Below, in pieces: positions 21,836 to 30,477 of a DNA stretch of 64,000 nucleotides. This DNA is from an uncultured Chloroflexota bacterium (GTDB taxonomy: Bacteria > Chloroflexota > Anaerolineae > Aggregatilineales > Phototrophicaceae): assembly GCA_937974245.1 (NCBI GenBank), contig CALJKV010000128.1, positions 1 through 64,000 of the forward strand, read 5' to 3'. A program made the position numbers and the translations under genes. Every line of letters begins with the position of its first letter. The first letter of the stretch is position 1. The notes below the pieces were generated by a model. The model was not told where the DNA came from, did no database searches, and saw only the letters and a program-made list of their open reading frames with translations.

Positions 21836-21864
21836 AATTTATCACACTTATTTTTCTCTGTCAA
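21836..21864 (-). promoter_or_regulatory. promoter of the GH94/ABC operon
   Basis: Read on the minus strand: -35 TTGACA (21864-21859), 17 bp spacer, -10 TAAATT (21841-21836). Transcription would start near 21829, directly before the operator at 21814-21825. Confidence 0.65.
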
Positions 21865-21934
21865 CAAACTCGCGTAGATATTTGCAGGTTCGTGGGAGTT
21901 GCACAAAGAGCGATTTTCAAAAAAAATACCAACG

Positions 21935-22978
21935 ATGGGAAAACCAACCATGACAACGATTCGAGACGTAGCCAAACACGCCGGAGTAAGTGTCACTGCC
22001 GCTTCGTATGCCCTAAACAATACAGGTACGATTGGTGAAGCAACCCGAAAGCGCGTTTTAGAGGCGGCCGAGGAACTCAATTACCACCCCAATGCCTTCG
22101 CCCGGAACTTAAAAAAGCGCAAAACACATACCATCGGCGTCTTTATCTCTCGCTTTGGCGGCTCATTTTATGAAGAAATTCTGGAAGGGATTCACAGCCT
22201 CATCCTGGATACCGACTACGAGCTGCTTGTTTGTCCCGAGAGTCGTTCTGCCCGCCGCATTCTGCTGCACCGCCAGGTAGATGGAGCGATTGTGTTCGAC
22301 TCCAAAATCTCCGATGAGCAGGTTCTGAAGCTGGCCTCACGTCATTTCCCTATCGTAGTCATGGACCGCGACCTCCAAAATGATTTCATTTTGCCCCTGC
22401 TGCTCGATAATCCCCAGGGTGTTCGAGAGGCATTCTGGCATCTACATCAGCAGGGTTTCCGTAAGCTGGCCTTTGTCGCCGGGGCGATGGATTCCTTCGA
22501 CAATGCCGAGCGCATGGCGACCTTCCTGGCCGAGGCCGAACGACACGACCTGCATGTCCCGGTTTATCAGGGCAATTTCACCGAGATTTCCGGTTACGAA
22601 ATCGCCAAGGCGATCCTCCAATCGGACGATCTCCCGGAGGCGGTCTTTTGCGCCAACGACCAGATGGCGATTGGCTTTCTTCGTGCCATGAAAGAACATG
22701 GCCTGCAAGCCCCGAACGATATCGCCGTCATCGGCTTCGATGACATTCCCCTGGCGCACTATATGCAACCTTCCATTTCCACCATTGGCACCCCCCGCTT
22801 TGAGTGGGGAACCACTGCCGTCCGGCAGCTGATTGACTTCATCGAAAACGAGACGCCCTTCCAACCGCAGCGCATTCCTACCCGCTTCCTGCCACGCGAA
22901 TCCTCTATCCTGAACTTGCATTCCCAGACATCTACCGGAGAAACGACACATGGACCCGCTTCCCCTGCTCCATCATGA
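21935..22978 (+). CDS. LacI family transcriptional regulator (glycan locus)
   Basis: A 347-residue DNA-binding repressor. The N-terminal helix-turn-helix reads TIRDVAKHAGVSVTAASYAL, followed by a hinge (ELNYHPNAFARNL), then a periplasmic-binding-protein-like sensor domain (IGVFISRFGG, VFCANDQMAIGF, IAVIGFDDIPLAHYMQP). Start is ATG 21935 or 21950 (MTTIRDV); neither has a strong ribosome site. The gene is divergent from GH94 and shares its control region. Its end overlaps the GH144-like gene by 29 bp, so it is co-transcribed with the rightward catabolic genes. The ligand is probably an oligosaccharide or its phosphorolysis product. Confidence 0.92.
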   Translation: MGKPTMTTIRDVAKHAGVSVTAASYALNNTGTIGEATRKRVLEAAEELNYHPNAFARNLKKRKTHTIGVFISRFGGSFYEEILEGIHSLILDTDYELLVCPESRSARRILLHRQVDGAIVFDSKISDEQVLKLASRHFPIVVMDRDLQNDFILPLLLDNPQGVREAFWHLHQQGFRKLAFVAGAMDSFDNAERMATFLAEAERHDLHVPVYQGNFTEISGYEIAKAILQSDDLPEAVFCANDQMAIGFLRAMKEHGLQAPNDIAVIGFDDIPLAHYMQPSISTIGTPRFEWGTTAVRQLIDFIENETPFQPQRIPTRFLPRESSILNLHSQTSTGETTHGPASPAPS

Positions 22979-24188
22979 ACTGCAAGGCTCGCTGGATTTT
23001 TTTCTGGACTTCACCAATCTCGACCCGCAGAGCAAGGGCTTTGGCCTGACCGTGGATTCCACCAAAGAACCTCAGTTGGCTTCCATCGCGGCAACCGGTT
23101 TTGCGCTCTCCGCCTGGGTGATCGCCAGCGAGCGCGGCCTGTTACCACCGCAAAGGGCGCTGGAAATCACACGCGGGACTCTGAACACACTCCTGCATCA
23201 CGCGAGCCACCATCACGGCTTCTTCGCTCATTTCCTGCACATGGACACGGCGCAGCGCTGGGGTAAGTGCGAGTATTCCACTATAGACACCGCGCTGTGT
23301 CTGAACGGCGTCATCACGGCATCCGCCCACTTTGAGGATGAGCAGGTGCGCCAGATGGCCGGGGAACTGCTGGAACGGGTGGACTGGCGCTTTATCATTT
23401 TCGAGAAGGACGGGCAGACGTTGTTCCGCATGGCCTATAACCCGGACAGGGAAGGCGATTATGTCAGCGGCCAGCCTGGGTTTATCAGCCAGTGGGATAT
23501 GGCCGCCGAACAGAAAATGATGTATCTGCAAGCTGCCAACCACATCGAGCCGGAGACAGCACGCCGCCTGTATGCGGGCTTCCGGCGTGACAAGGGCCGC
23601 TTCGACGGGCAGGACATCATCATCACCCCTGGCGGCACCCTGTTCGTCTACCATTTCAGCGATGCCTGGCTGGATACAGGCCGCTACCTCGACCCCGACG
23701 GCGTGGACTGGTTTAACAATACCCGGCTGGCGGCGCTCGCCAACCGCCAGTTCTGCATCGACCATGCCGGCGAGTTCAAGACCTTTCATGCCAATAGCTG
23801 GGGACTGAGCGCGGGCGACAGTCCTCACGGCTACGAAGTCGCGGTGTGTGCCCCCGCCCTGCACCCGCCCCGCCACACTGGCACGGTGTCCATTTACAGC
23901 GCCCTCTCCTGCCTGCCGTACATCCCCGATGAAACCCTGGTGATGATGGACTACCTATATCGGGAGCATCCCCGGACATGGGGCAAGTATGGCTTTTTTG
24001 ATGCTTACAACGTCAGCGTTGATCCCCCCTGGTACAGCCAGGCACTCTACGGGATTGATAAAGGCTGTTCGATGCTGATGGTCGAAAATTACCTGAGTGG
24101 GCTGATCTGGCACACCTATACCAACAGCCCGTATATCCAGAATGCCCTGCGTGTCCTGGGCTTCCGCAAACGGTACGAAGGTGTATGA
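22950..24188 (+). CDS. GH144-like / glucoamylase-like (alpha/alpha)6 glycosidase
   Basis: 412 residues with the PF10091-type pattern: VDSTKEPQLASIAATGFALS at residues about 36-55, HHGFFAHFLHMDT, CEYSTIDTALCLNG, GELLERVDW, and near the end YGFFDAYN and GIDKGCSMLMVENYLSGLIW. This family includes endo-beta-1,2-glucanases (GH144) and relatives. There is no signal peptide, so it would act in the cytoplasm on imported chains. It starts inside the end of the LacI gene with GGAG nine bases before the ATG. With GH94 it suggests breakdown of a beta-glucan, possibly beta-1,2; that step is inference. Confidence 0.8.
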   Translation: MDPLPLLHHELQGSLDFFLDFTNLDPQSKGFGLTVDSTKEPQLASIAATGFALSAWVIASERGLLPPQRALEITRGTLNTLLHHASHHHGFFAHFLHMDTAQRWGKCEYSTIDTALCLNGVITASAHFEDEQVRQMAGELLERVDWRFIIFEKDGQTLFRMAYNPDREGDYVSGQPGFISQWDMAAEQKMMYLQAANHIEPETARRLYAGFRRDKGRFDGQDIIITPGGTLFVYHFSDAWLDTGRYLDPDGVDWFNNTRLAALANRQFCIDHAGEFKTFHANSWGLSAGDSPHGYEVAVCAPALHPPRHTGTVSIYSALSCLPYIPDETLVMMDYLYREHPRTWGKYGFFDAYNVSVDPPWYSQALYGIDKGCSMLMVENYLSGLIWHTYTNSPYIQNALRVLGFRKRYEGV

Positions 24189-24202
24189 GATAGGATATTG
24201 GG

Positions 24203-25165
24203 ATGCCGCCGCATGACATTGAAGCGATAAAGAGCGAATTTGGTCGGGTGCAGGGCGATCAGGGGATTGCGGCAGGTGTTGACCTGCTGGTATCTGCACT
24301 GCGTTCCGGGATGACCCTATCCGCCGATGACAAGGGGTGGATGCTCTGGAATATCTGCGATGGTTATGCCATGCTGCGGAACGCCACCGAACAGCACCGT
24401 TATCAAGCAGAATTTTATGAATGGAGCCTGCGCGACCTCCTGCCGCTCCGGCGTCACTGGGTCGTGTCGGATGCTACGCAGGCCATGACGCTCATCAACG
24501 GCGGTTTCGTCGAATTCTGGTGGAGCTGCTACCAATCGGCCAATGCCAGCGCCCCCCAGGTGGCGGAAAACCGCGCCGTGCGTTTTGAGTCGCACCGGGC
24601 TAACACCACTGCCTATACCCGCTTTCGGGAATTCAGCCGCGCCGAAACCGCACTCCGGTTACTAGAAGCACTGCTATCCGAAGACGCCAACTGGGTCAAC
24701 CGTGATTTTGCGACTGTGACCATGTACACCCTGCGAATCGAATATTACGCGGCGCTGGAGCAGCCTGAACAGATCGCCAGAGAGACTGAGGCTTTGGATC
24801 GTTATCTGGCGGACTGGCTTGGCCGTCTGCAAAGGCCGCTGGTATGGGCGATGGGGCTGCTGGGCAGTTGGGAGGACTTGAACGCGGCACGCCCATCGGG
24901 ATTTATCTCTGTTGCAATCCACAATGCGGCCTGTGCGCTGGCCGTCGCCCGCCAGTTTGTGAAAGCCGAGGGCTATTTTCGGATGGTTCTCGCGGAGCGC
25001 CCCCAGGGGATGACGGCCTACTCGAAGTCGCTTTACCTGCTGGCGTGCTGGCACAACCGGGGCAGCAGGGATGAGATTCGTGATCTGCTGTCCGGTTTTC
25101 AACACTTTACACTCCAGGATGTCCTGAAATTCGCGCCGGAACTGGCTGAGGTACTGGAAAAATAA
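24203..25165 (+). CDS. conserved-looking helical protein, function unknown
   Basis: A 320-residue cytosolic protein, almost all helical, with Trp/Tyr-rich segments (WMLWNICDGYAMLRN, GFVEFWWSCYQSAN) and a C-terminal TPR-like stretch (HNAACALAVARQFVKAEGYF). I do not recognise a family. AGGA lies eight bases before the ATG. It follows the GH144-like gene by 14 bp and precedes the clan-CD-like gene by about 70 bp, so it belongs to the same rightward operon. The TPR-like part suggests protein binding, perhaps to a neighbouring product. Confidence 0.6.
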   Translation: MPPHDIEAIKSEFGRVQGDQGIAAGVDLLVSALRSGMTLSADDKGWMLWNICDGYAMLRNATEQHRYQAEFYEWSLRDLLPLRRHWVVSDATQAMTLINGGFVEFWWSCYQSANASAPQVAENRAVRFESHRANTTAYTRFREFSRAETALRLLEALLSEDANWVNRDFATVTMYTLRIEYYAALEQPEQIARETEALDRYLADWLGRLQRPLVWAMGLLGSWEDLNAARPSGFISVAIHNAACALAVARQFVKAEGYFRMVLAERPQGMTAYSKSLYLLACWHNRGSRDEIRDLLSGFQHFTLQDVLKFAPELAEVLEK

Positions 25166-25237
25166 AGCACCGGAGGCTGGAAGCCAGCCGGCTAACCAAT
25201 TGGGAGAAGCGTCACTTGAGAGGAGATGCAGATCATC

Positions 25238-25861
25238 ATGACACGCGCGATTGACGAACAATTCCACACACCACGTCTCCCCGTCAGTATCGTTGCGCTG
25301 CCGAACAGCGATCTTGAAGCGCAGGCGATACGCGCCGTCCTGGAGTGGCTCAACTGTGTGGTGACTATCCACTGGGTCGGCACGCCAATGGACTTTCTGA
25401 AGGTATTAGGGCAGGGCGAGACCGCGCCACGCTATCTGCTCATCTCCGGGCATGGCGACGAGGACAAAGGGTATTACTTTGGGGAATATGCCGACTTCAT
25501 TGATACGTCCATGCTGCGTGACCAGTACATGCCCGCCGAAGTCATCGCGCCGGTGGTCAACCTGCCGGGCTGCACGGTGATTTCTTCGACCTGCGCGGGC
25601 GGCGTTGACGCGATGGGGCGCGCCTTCACGCATACGGGCCGGATCGGGGCGTATTTCGGCTGCCGTGAGTACCCCAATGGCGACGATATGCTGGTCTACC
25701 TGGTCCACTTTTTCTACAACATTCTGCGGAAAAAGCTGTCTGACCGAGAGGCGTGGCACAAGGCGATGGCCGCGATTGACCAGCCGGAGATTTACCAGAT
25801 ACGGCTGTTTCATGCGGATGGCACGGAAGACCTTTATGAGCAAGGCGTGGGCAAATCCTGA
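25238..25861 (+). CDS. possible clan CD (caspase-like) cysteine peptidase
   Basis: A 207-residue protein. Hydrophobic strand RYLLIS is followed by GHG (His72), and strand CTVISSTC ends in Cys119 followed by AGG. A His-Gly after one strand and a Cys after the next is the catalytic dyad layout of clan CD (caspase, gingipain, CHAT). No signal peptide. The ATG at 25238 has AGGAG 12 bases upstream; an earlier in-frame ATG at 25226 directly abuts that site and cannot use it. It sits between an unknown gene and GH35 in a sugar operon, an odd context for a protease. It could instead be a non-proteolytic relative. Confidence 0.5.
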   Translation: MTRAIDEQFHTPRLPVSIVALPNSDLEAQAIRAVLEWLNCVVTIHWVGTPMDFLKVLGQGETAPRYLLISGHGDEDKGYYFGEYADFIDTSMLRDQYMPAEVIAPVVNLPGCTVISSTCAGGVDAMGRAFTHTGRIGAYFGCREYPNGDDMLVYLVHFFYNILRKKLSDREAWHKAMAAIDQPEIYQIRLFHADGTEDLYEQGVGKS

Positions 25862-25873
25862 AAGAGAGAACCA

Positions 25874-28189
25874 ATGAACACCTTTGAAGTCAAAGATGGG
25901 CAGTTCTGGCTGAACGATCAACCGTTATTCATTCAGGCGGGTGAATTTCACTACTACCGCACGCCCGCCGATCAGTGGGCGCATCGCCTGGGGCTGCTGC
26001 AAGCTGCGGGGTTCAATGCGGTGGCGGCCTATATTCCCTGGTTGTGGCATCAGCCGGGGCCGGATGTTTCCGACCTCAACGGCCACACCCACCCGATGCG
26101 CGACCTGGCCGGGTTTCTTGACCTGGCGGAGAGCATGGGACTGTACATCATCGCCCGCCCCGGCCCATACATCATGGCGGAAACCATCAATGAAGGCATC
26201 CCGCCCTGGGTATTCAGCCAGTACCCGGGGGCGGCGTTCGTCTCCCAGGATGGCACCGTCCAGAATGTCGCCAGTTATCTGCATCCTGACTTCCTGAAGT
26301 GCGTTGAGGGGTGGTACGCGGCGGTGTTCCCGGTGCTGGCGCCGCGCCAGATCACGCATGGTAGCAATATCCTGCTGGTTCAACTGGATAACGAGATGGG
26401 CATGATCCAGTGGGTCAGGAACATCGTGGACACCAACCCCGATACCCTGGCACGTTTCGCCGCCTACCTGCAAGTGACATACGGTGACCGCCTTGGGCAG
26501 CATTACCCCACAGCCAACCTGGCCGGCTTTTTGCGCGAACAGATTACCCGCCCACAGCCGTCAGATGCCCCCCTTGTGCTGGAGGACTACCGCCGCTTTT
26601 ACCGGGTGTACCTGCGGGACTATATGGCGTTCCTGCGGGAACGGGCGCAGGTACACGGCATGACCGTCCCGCCGGTGGTCAACATTCACGGCTTCGCCAA
26701 CGGCGGCAAAACCTTCCCGATTGGCCTGTCACAGCTCATTGACGTGATGAAGATGGACGGCATGATCAGCGCCACCGATGTCTATCCTATATTTATCGGC
26801 GAAGCTAATTTCCACCAGCTCCTGCTGGTCAACGAGATGACCAAAGCCCTGCAAAACCCGCAGCAGCCGCTCTTTTCGATTGAGTTCCAGGCCGGTGGAA
26901 ACCAGGATTTCAGCGGCGCGCAGTCCTCGTTCTACGACCTGCACAGCCGCCTGTGTATCTCCTGCGGGATGCGCGCCATCAACCATTACCTGTTCTTCGA
27001 TGGCGAAAATGACCCGGTGCTGAGTCCCACCAAACGCCACGATTGGGGGCATCCGGTTCGCAAGGATGGCACACTGCGACGGCATTATGCCCGCTATCCC
27101 AAACTCTCCCGTGTGCTGGCAGCTTATGGCGCTGACCTGGTGCTTTCGCAGCCGAAGACAGTCGCCACCATTGGCTTTCTGCTCGATGATTTCATGACCG
27201 AAGTCAGCAGCCCCGTCACCCGCCCTGCCGCCGACATCCTGGCCCACCAGCGCGAGGTGATCCTGTTCGACTTCCTGGCACGCGGGCTGGCGCTCACCCA
27301 CCGCCCGTTCGATGCGCTCGAACTGACCCGCGCCCGCCTGAATGTGACGCAGACACCCGTTCTGTTCGTGATGATGGACAAACAGTGTGACGCCGCCACC
27401 CAGCAAAAACTGGCCGACTACCTCCACCAGGGCGGAAGGCTGATCCTTGCCGGGCGCATGTGTGCCGAGACATTCGACCACACACCCTGCACGATTTTGC
27501 GGGAAGCTATCGGTATCCAGCACCTGCACACTGACCCGCCCTTCACCCCTGCCCGCATCCTGGCCTTCGATTACCGCGATATTCCGGTTTTGTTCCTCGA
27601 AACCTATACCGGGGACTTCAATGAGGTGTTTGCCACCGCCGCCGGTGGGGGAGCCGTCGGCTTCATCAAGCAGATTGGCAAAGGCGAGGTGATGGTATTC
27701 GGCGCGGCAATGGCGACCAACACGCTGGATGACCTGGACGTTCTGCACCAGATGGCAAATCGGATGGGCTGCGCACCGCTGTTCACCCTAAGAGACTGGG
27801 CTGATGTGCGCCTTTCAACAGGGGATAACGGGGATTTCCTGTTCGTCAGCAACTACCAGGACGACCCGGTTGAAACCGTGATTTCCGCGAATGGCGCTCC
27901 GCTGCTGGGCGGCCACGCGCTCACACTCCCGGCGCGGCGCGGCGTTATCCTGCCGCTCGAATGGGCGGTCAGGCCGGGGATCGTGATTCATTACATCACA
28001 TCCGAAATTACGGAAGTGACCGATGAGGGGACACGGATGGTGATTAAAACCGAGCAGGATGAATGTTTTGCGGAAGTCAGCCTCACAGGTTACCAGTGTG
28101 ACGGCTCGCTCATCCTGCAGCGGCTTGCCAACGGACGCCTCAGGTTACAGGGGAAAAGCGGCGTCATCGAACTAACGAAAGCGCGATAA
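25874..28189 (+). CDS. GH35 family beta-galactosidase-like glycosidase
   Basis: 771 residues. The N-terminal TIM barrel shows the GH35 pattern: PLFIQAGEFHYYRTPADQW, GFNAVAAYIPWLWHQP, GLYIIARPGPYIMAE, and the acid/base motif LVQLDNEMGM with Glu at about residue 174. The nucleophile region is SIEFQAGG near residue 337. The C-terminal half adds a Rossmann-like glutamine-amidotransferase-like domain (RLILAGRMCAE) and beta domains. No signal peptide, so it acts in the cytoplasm. The motif has Asp-Asn-Glu where many GH35 enzymes have Glu-Asn-Glu. Last gene of the rightward operon, 12 bp after the clan-CD-like gene. Confidence 0.88.
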   Translation: MNTFEVKDGQFWLNDQPLFIQAGEFHYYRTPADQWAHRLGLLQAAGFNAVAAYIPWLWHQPGPDVSDLNGHTHPMRDLAGFLDLAESMGLYIIARPGPYIMAETINEGIPPWVFSQYPGAAFVSQDGTVQNVASYLHPDFLKCVEGWYAAVFPVLAPRQITHGSNILLVQLDNEMGMIQWVRNIVDTNPDTLARFAAYLQVTYGDRLGQHYPTANLAGFLREQITRPQPSDAPLVLEDYRRFYRVYLRDYMAFLRERAQVHGMTVPPVVNIHGFANGGKTFPIGLSQLIDVMKMDGMISATDVYPIFIGEANFHQLLLVNEMTKALQNPQQPLFSIEFQAGGNQDFSGAQSSFYDLHSRLCISCGMRAINHYLFFDGENDPVLSPTKRHDWGHPVRKDGTLRRHYARYPKLSRVLAAYGADLVLSQPKTVATIGFLLDDFMTEVSSPVTRPAADILAHQREVILFDFLARGLALTHRPFDALELTRARLNVTQTPVLFVMMDKQCDAATQQKLADYLHQGGRLILAGRMCAETFDHTPCTILREAIGIQHLHTDPPFTPARILAFDYRDIPVLFLETYTGDFNEVFATAAGGGAVGFIKQIGKGEVMVFGAAMATNTLDDLDVLHQMANRMGCAPLFTLRDWADVRLSTGDNGDFLFVSNYQDDPVETVISANGAPLLGGHALTLPARRGVILPLEWAVRPGIVIHYITSEITEVTDEGTRMVIKTEQDECFAEVSLTGYQCDGSLILQRLANGRLRLQGKSGVIELTKAR

Positions 28190-28292
28190 GAAGCGGGCAA
28201 GGTGGTTTTACGTCACACCCAGGGATTGCCTCCTGCATATAGCCCCATGTGCCGGATTGCGCAACGCCCCGGAATGAATGCTTCCGAGGTGC

Positions 28293-28321
28293 TTGACAGA
28301 CCGCACATTAGTGGATACACT
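28293..28321 (+). promoter_or_regulatory. promoter of the second LacI-family gene
   Basis: -35 TTGACA (28293-28298), 17 bp spacer, -10 TACACT (28316-28321). The operator at 28323 begins two bases after the -10, so the repressor should block its own promoter. Confidence 0.8.
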
Positions 28322-28322
28322 G

Positions 28323-28342
28323 AAATGAGAACGGTCTCATTT
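28323..28342. promoter_or_regulatory. LacI-family operator O1
   Basis: AAATGAGAACGGTCTCATTT differs at one position from the perfect palindrome at 29430-29449. It overlaps the start of transcription of the regulator gene, which fits autoregulation. Confidence 0.8.
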
Positions 28343-28359
28343 TGGTGAGTAGCACGGCT

Positions 28360-29373
28360 ATGACACGCGACCCAACCATCATTGACGTTGCCAAACTGGC
28401 CGGTGTATCCAAGGCCACCGCTGCACGCGTGCTGAACGGCCAGGAAGATATGGTGCGGGAGGTTACACGCGAACGGGTGATCGTGGCCGCTGAACAGTTA
28501 GGCTATGTGCGCAATGCGGTTGCCGGAAGTCTGCGAACCAATCAGACCTATGTCGTGGCGCTTTCGATACCGGACATCACCAACCCGTTCTGGCCGGAAG
28601 TCGCCAGAGGCGTTCAGGACACGATGGAAGCGGGCGGTTACACCACCGTCATCGTCAACAGCGACTGGAAACGTGAGCGAGAGTCCCGTTTTTTGACCCT
28701 GGTGCGGCGCAATCGTTTTGACGGCCTGATAATCAATGTGGTTGAGACCCCGGCAGATGAATTGATGGCGCTGCGTATCCCGGTGGTGATCCTGGGCGGG
28801 GGAGAAAATCACCCTGACCTGGATAGCATCGGCAGCGATACCGCCGGGGGTGCTGACGCCGCCTTACATTACCTGTATAAGCTGGGACACCGGCGGATTG
28901 GCCTGATCTCCGGTATGAGCCGCCGCCGCTTCTCGACTCACGTTGAGCGTTACAAGGCGTTTCATAACCAATACCAACTGGCGCTTGACCGTTCGCTGAT
29001 GATCGAGAGTGATTTTACCGATCAGGCCGGGTATCAGGCAATGCAAGGGCTGCTGCACCAACCGCACCCGCCTACCGCCGTCCTGGCAGCCAATGACACG
29101 ATTGCCATCGGCGCGTTGAAGGCGGCACAGGCATTGTCGTGGCGCGTGCCGCAGGATATTTCGATTATTGGGATGGATGATATTTATGCGGCGGCGACGA
29201 CTTCCCCGGCGTTGACCACCGTCGCCAAGCCCAAGTATGACATTGGCGTGATGGCGGCCCGTATCCTGATGGGGCGTATGTCCGGGGAGATGGAAGAACC
29301 GGCGCAGCGCCTGAAACTGCCCTGTGGGCTGAGTATACGCGGCTCAACTGCTCCGCCGGGGGGGCGTGCTTAA
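28360..29373 (+). CDS. LacI family transcriptional regulator (ADP-ribosylglycohydrolase/ABC locus)
   Basis: 337 residues. Helix-turn-helix PTIIDVAKLAGVSKATAARVL at the N-terminus, hinge EQLGYVRNAVAGSLRT, then the sensor domain (VALSIPDITNPFWPEVARGVQ, GLIINVVETP, AVLAANDTIAIGALKAAQ, ISIIGMDDIYAAATTSPALTT). The ATG at 28360 begins just before the helix-turn-helix; GTG and TTG codons upstream are possible alternatives. Two near-identical 20 bp operators, one at this promoter and one before the next operon, define its likely regulon. The ligand is unknown, probably the sugar carried by the ABC importer. Confidence 0.93.
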   Translation: MTRDPTIIDVAKLAGVSKATAARVLNGQEDMVREVTRERVIVAAEQLGYVRNAVAGSLRTNQTYVVALSIPDITNPFWPEVARGVQDTMEAGGYTTVIVNSDWKRERESRFLTLVRRNRFDGLIINVVETPADELMALRIPVVILGGGENHPDLDSIGSDTAGGADAALHYLYKLGHRRIGLISGMSRRRFSTHVERYKAFHNQYQLALDRSLMIESDFTDQAGYQAMQGLLHQPHPPTAVLAANDTIAIGALKAAQALSWRVPQDISIIGMDDIYAAATTSPALTTVAKPKYDIGVMAARILMGRMSGEMEEPAQRLKLPCGLSIRGSTAPPGGRA

Positions 29374-29429
29374 ACTACCGGTAAAACGTACATCAGCTTC
29401 AACATCTTTTCGGTAAATATTTTTTCTGC

Positions 29430-29449
29430 AAATGAGAACGTTCTCATTT
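29430..29449. promoter_or_regulatory. LacI-family operator O2
   Basis: AAATGAGAACGTTCTCATTT is a perfect 20 bp palindrome, about 30 bp upstream of the ADP-ribosylglycohydrolase gene. A weak -10-like TAAATA lies at 29414-29419, which would put the operator just after the start of transcription, the same layout as at O1. Confidence 0.85.
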
Positions 29450-29477
29450 GTGGGTTTATGAGATACAGACAGGTTTA

Positions 29478-30464
29478 ATGATGACTGATTTTAAGTACCA
29501 GGATAGAGCGATTGGCTGTTTGGTTGGCCTGGCGGTTGGCGATGCCTTTGGCGACATTGGTCGCAGCGATGCTCATCGCCAGCGTTACGGCATCATCACC
29601 AATCTGCATGAAGATGCCCGCAGCACCGATGATACCGAGTTTGCCATGCTTACGGCACAGACCCTCCTGGATTGTGGCGGCAGGCTGACCACCGAACACC
29701 TGGTTGAATCCTGGAAGACGTACATTATCAACGAAGGCGGTGTCGCGGAACGCGGCGGTAAACCGCTGTACGGCGCGGTTGCCAACCTGGAACGCGGTAT
29801 GCTGCCGCCCCTTTCCGGCAAAGACAATGTGCAGAATAACGATGACGGCGCTGCCATGCGCATCGCGCCTATCGGAATTCTGTGCGCCGGAGACCCAGCC
29901 CGCGCCGCCCAACTCGCGCAGATCGAATCCGAGATCAGCCACGCTGCTGACGGCATCTGGGCAGCACAGGCCGTTGCCGCCAGTATCGCGGTGGCGATGG
30001 TCAGCGAATCGGTTGAGCAGATCATCCAGGCGGGCATAGATGTCATACCGGAAGACAGCTGGTTATACCGTGCCATGATGCGGGCCTTCGCAATCTGTGA
30101 TACGGCGGACAGTATCGAAGACGCCTGGGAAGGATTGCACACCGCCCTGTGGACTCCGGTGCATTCAACGGCGGCGGAGGCCATCCCCCAGGCCTACAGC
30201 ATCTTCAGAATGACGGGCGGCGACTTCCGGCGCAGCATGTTCTGGGCGGGCAACTTCGGGCGCGATGCCGATACGATCAGCGCCGTCGTCGGGGCGCTTT
30301 CCGGCGCGATGCACGGCCAGGGCGTCATTCCGCCGGAATGGGTAGAGAAAGTGCGGCGTCCGGCGGGGGTGTGCCTGCGCTTCGCAGCGCGTCTGGACAT
30401 TGTCGAGACTGCGAGACAGCTTACCCGGTTGGGAGAGAGCCTGCGGGGAATGCAGAACGCATAG
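29478..30464 (+). CDS. ADP-ribosylglycohydrolase family protein (small form)
   Basis: A 328-residue all-helical enzyme of the ARH fold. Metal and substrate motifs are present: GDAFGD near residues 21-26, STDDTE near 49-54, and GRDADTISAVVGALSGA near 260. The family removes ADP-ribose from proteins or small molecules with two Mg ions; many bacterial members act on other N- or O-glycosidic substrates. Starts are ATG 29478 or 29481, both just after ACAGG. It is the first gene after operator O2 and is followed 13 bp later by an ABC permease, which suggests a substrate that arrives by import. Confidence 0.9.
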   Translation: MMTDFKYQDRAIGCLVGLAVGDAFGDIGRSDAHRQRYGIITNLHEDARSTDDTEFAMLTAQTLLDCGGRLTTEHLVESWKTYIINEGGVAERGGKPLYGAVANLERGMLPPLSGKDNVQNNDDGAAMRIAPIGILCAGDPARAAQLAQIESEISHAADGIWAAQAVAASIAVAMVSESVEQIIQAGIDVIPEDSWLYRAMMRAFAICDTADSIEDAWEGLHTALWTPVHSTAAEAIPQAYSIFRMTGGDFRRSMFWAGNFGRDADTISAVVGALSGAMHGQGVIPPEWVEKVRRPAGVCLRFAARLDIVETARQLTRLGESLRGMQNA

Positions 30465-30477
30465 CACAGGTGAAAGT

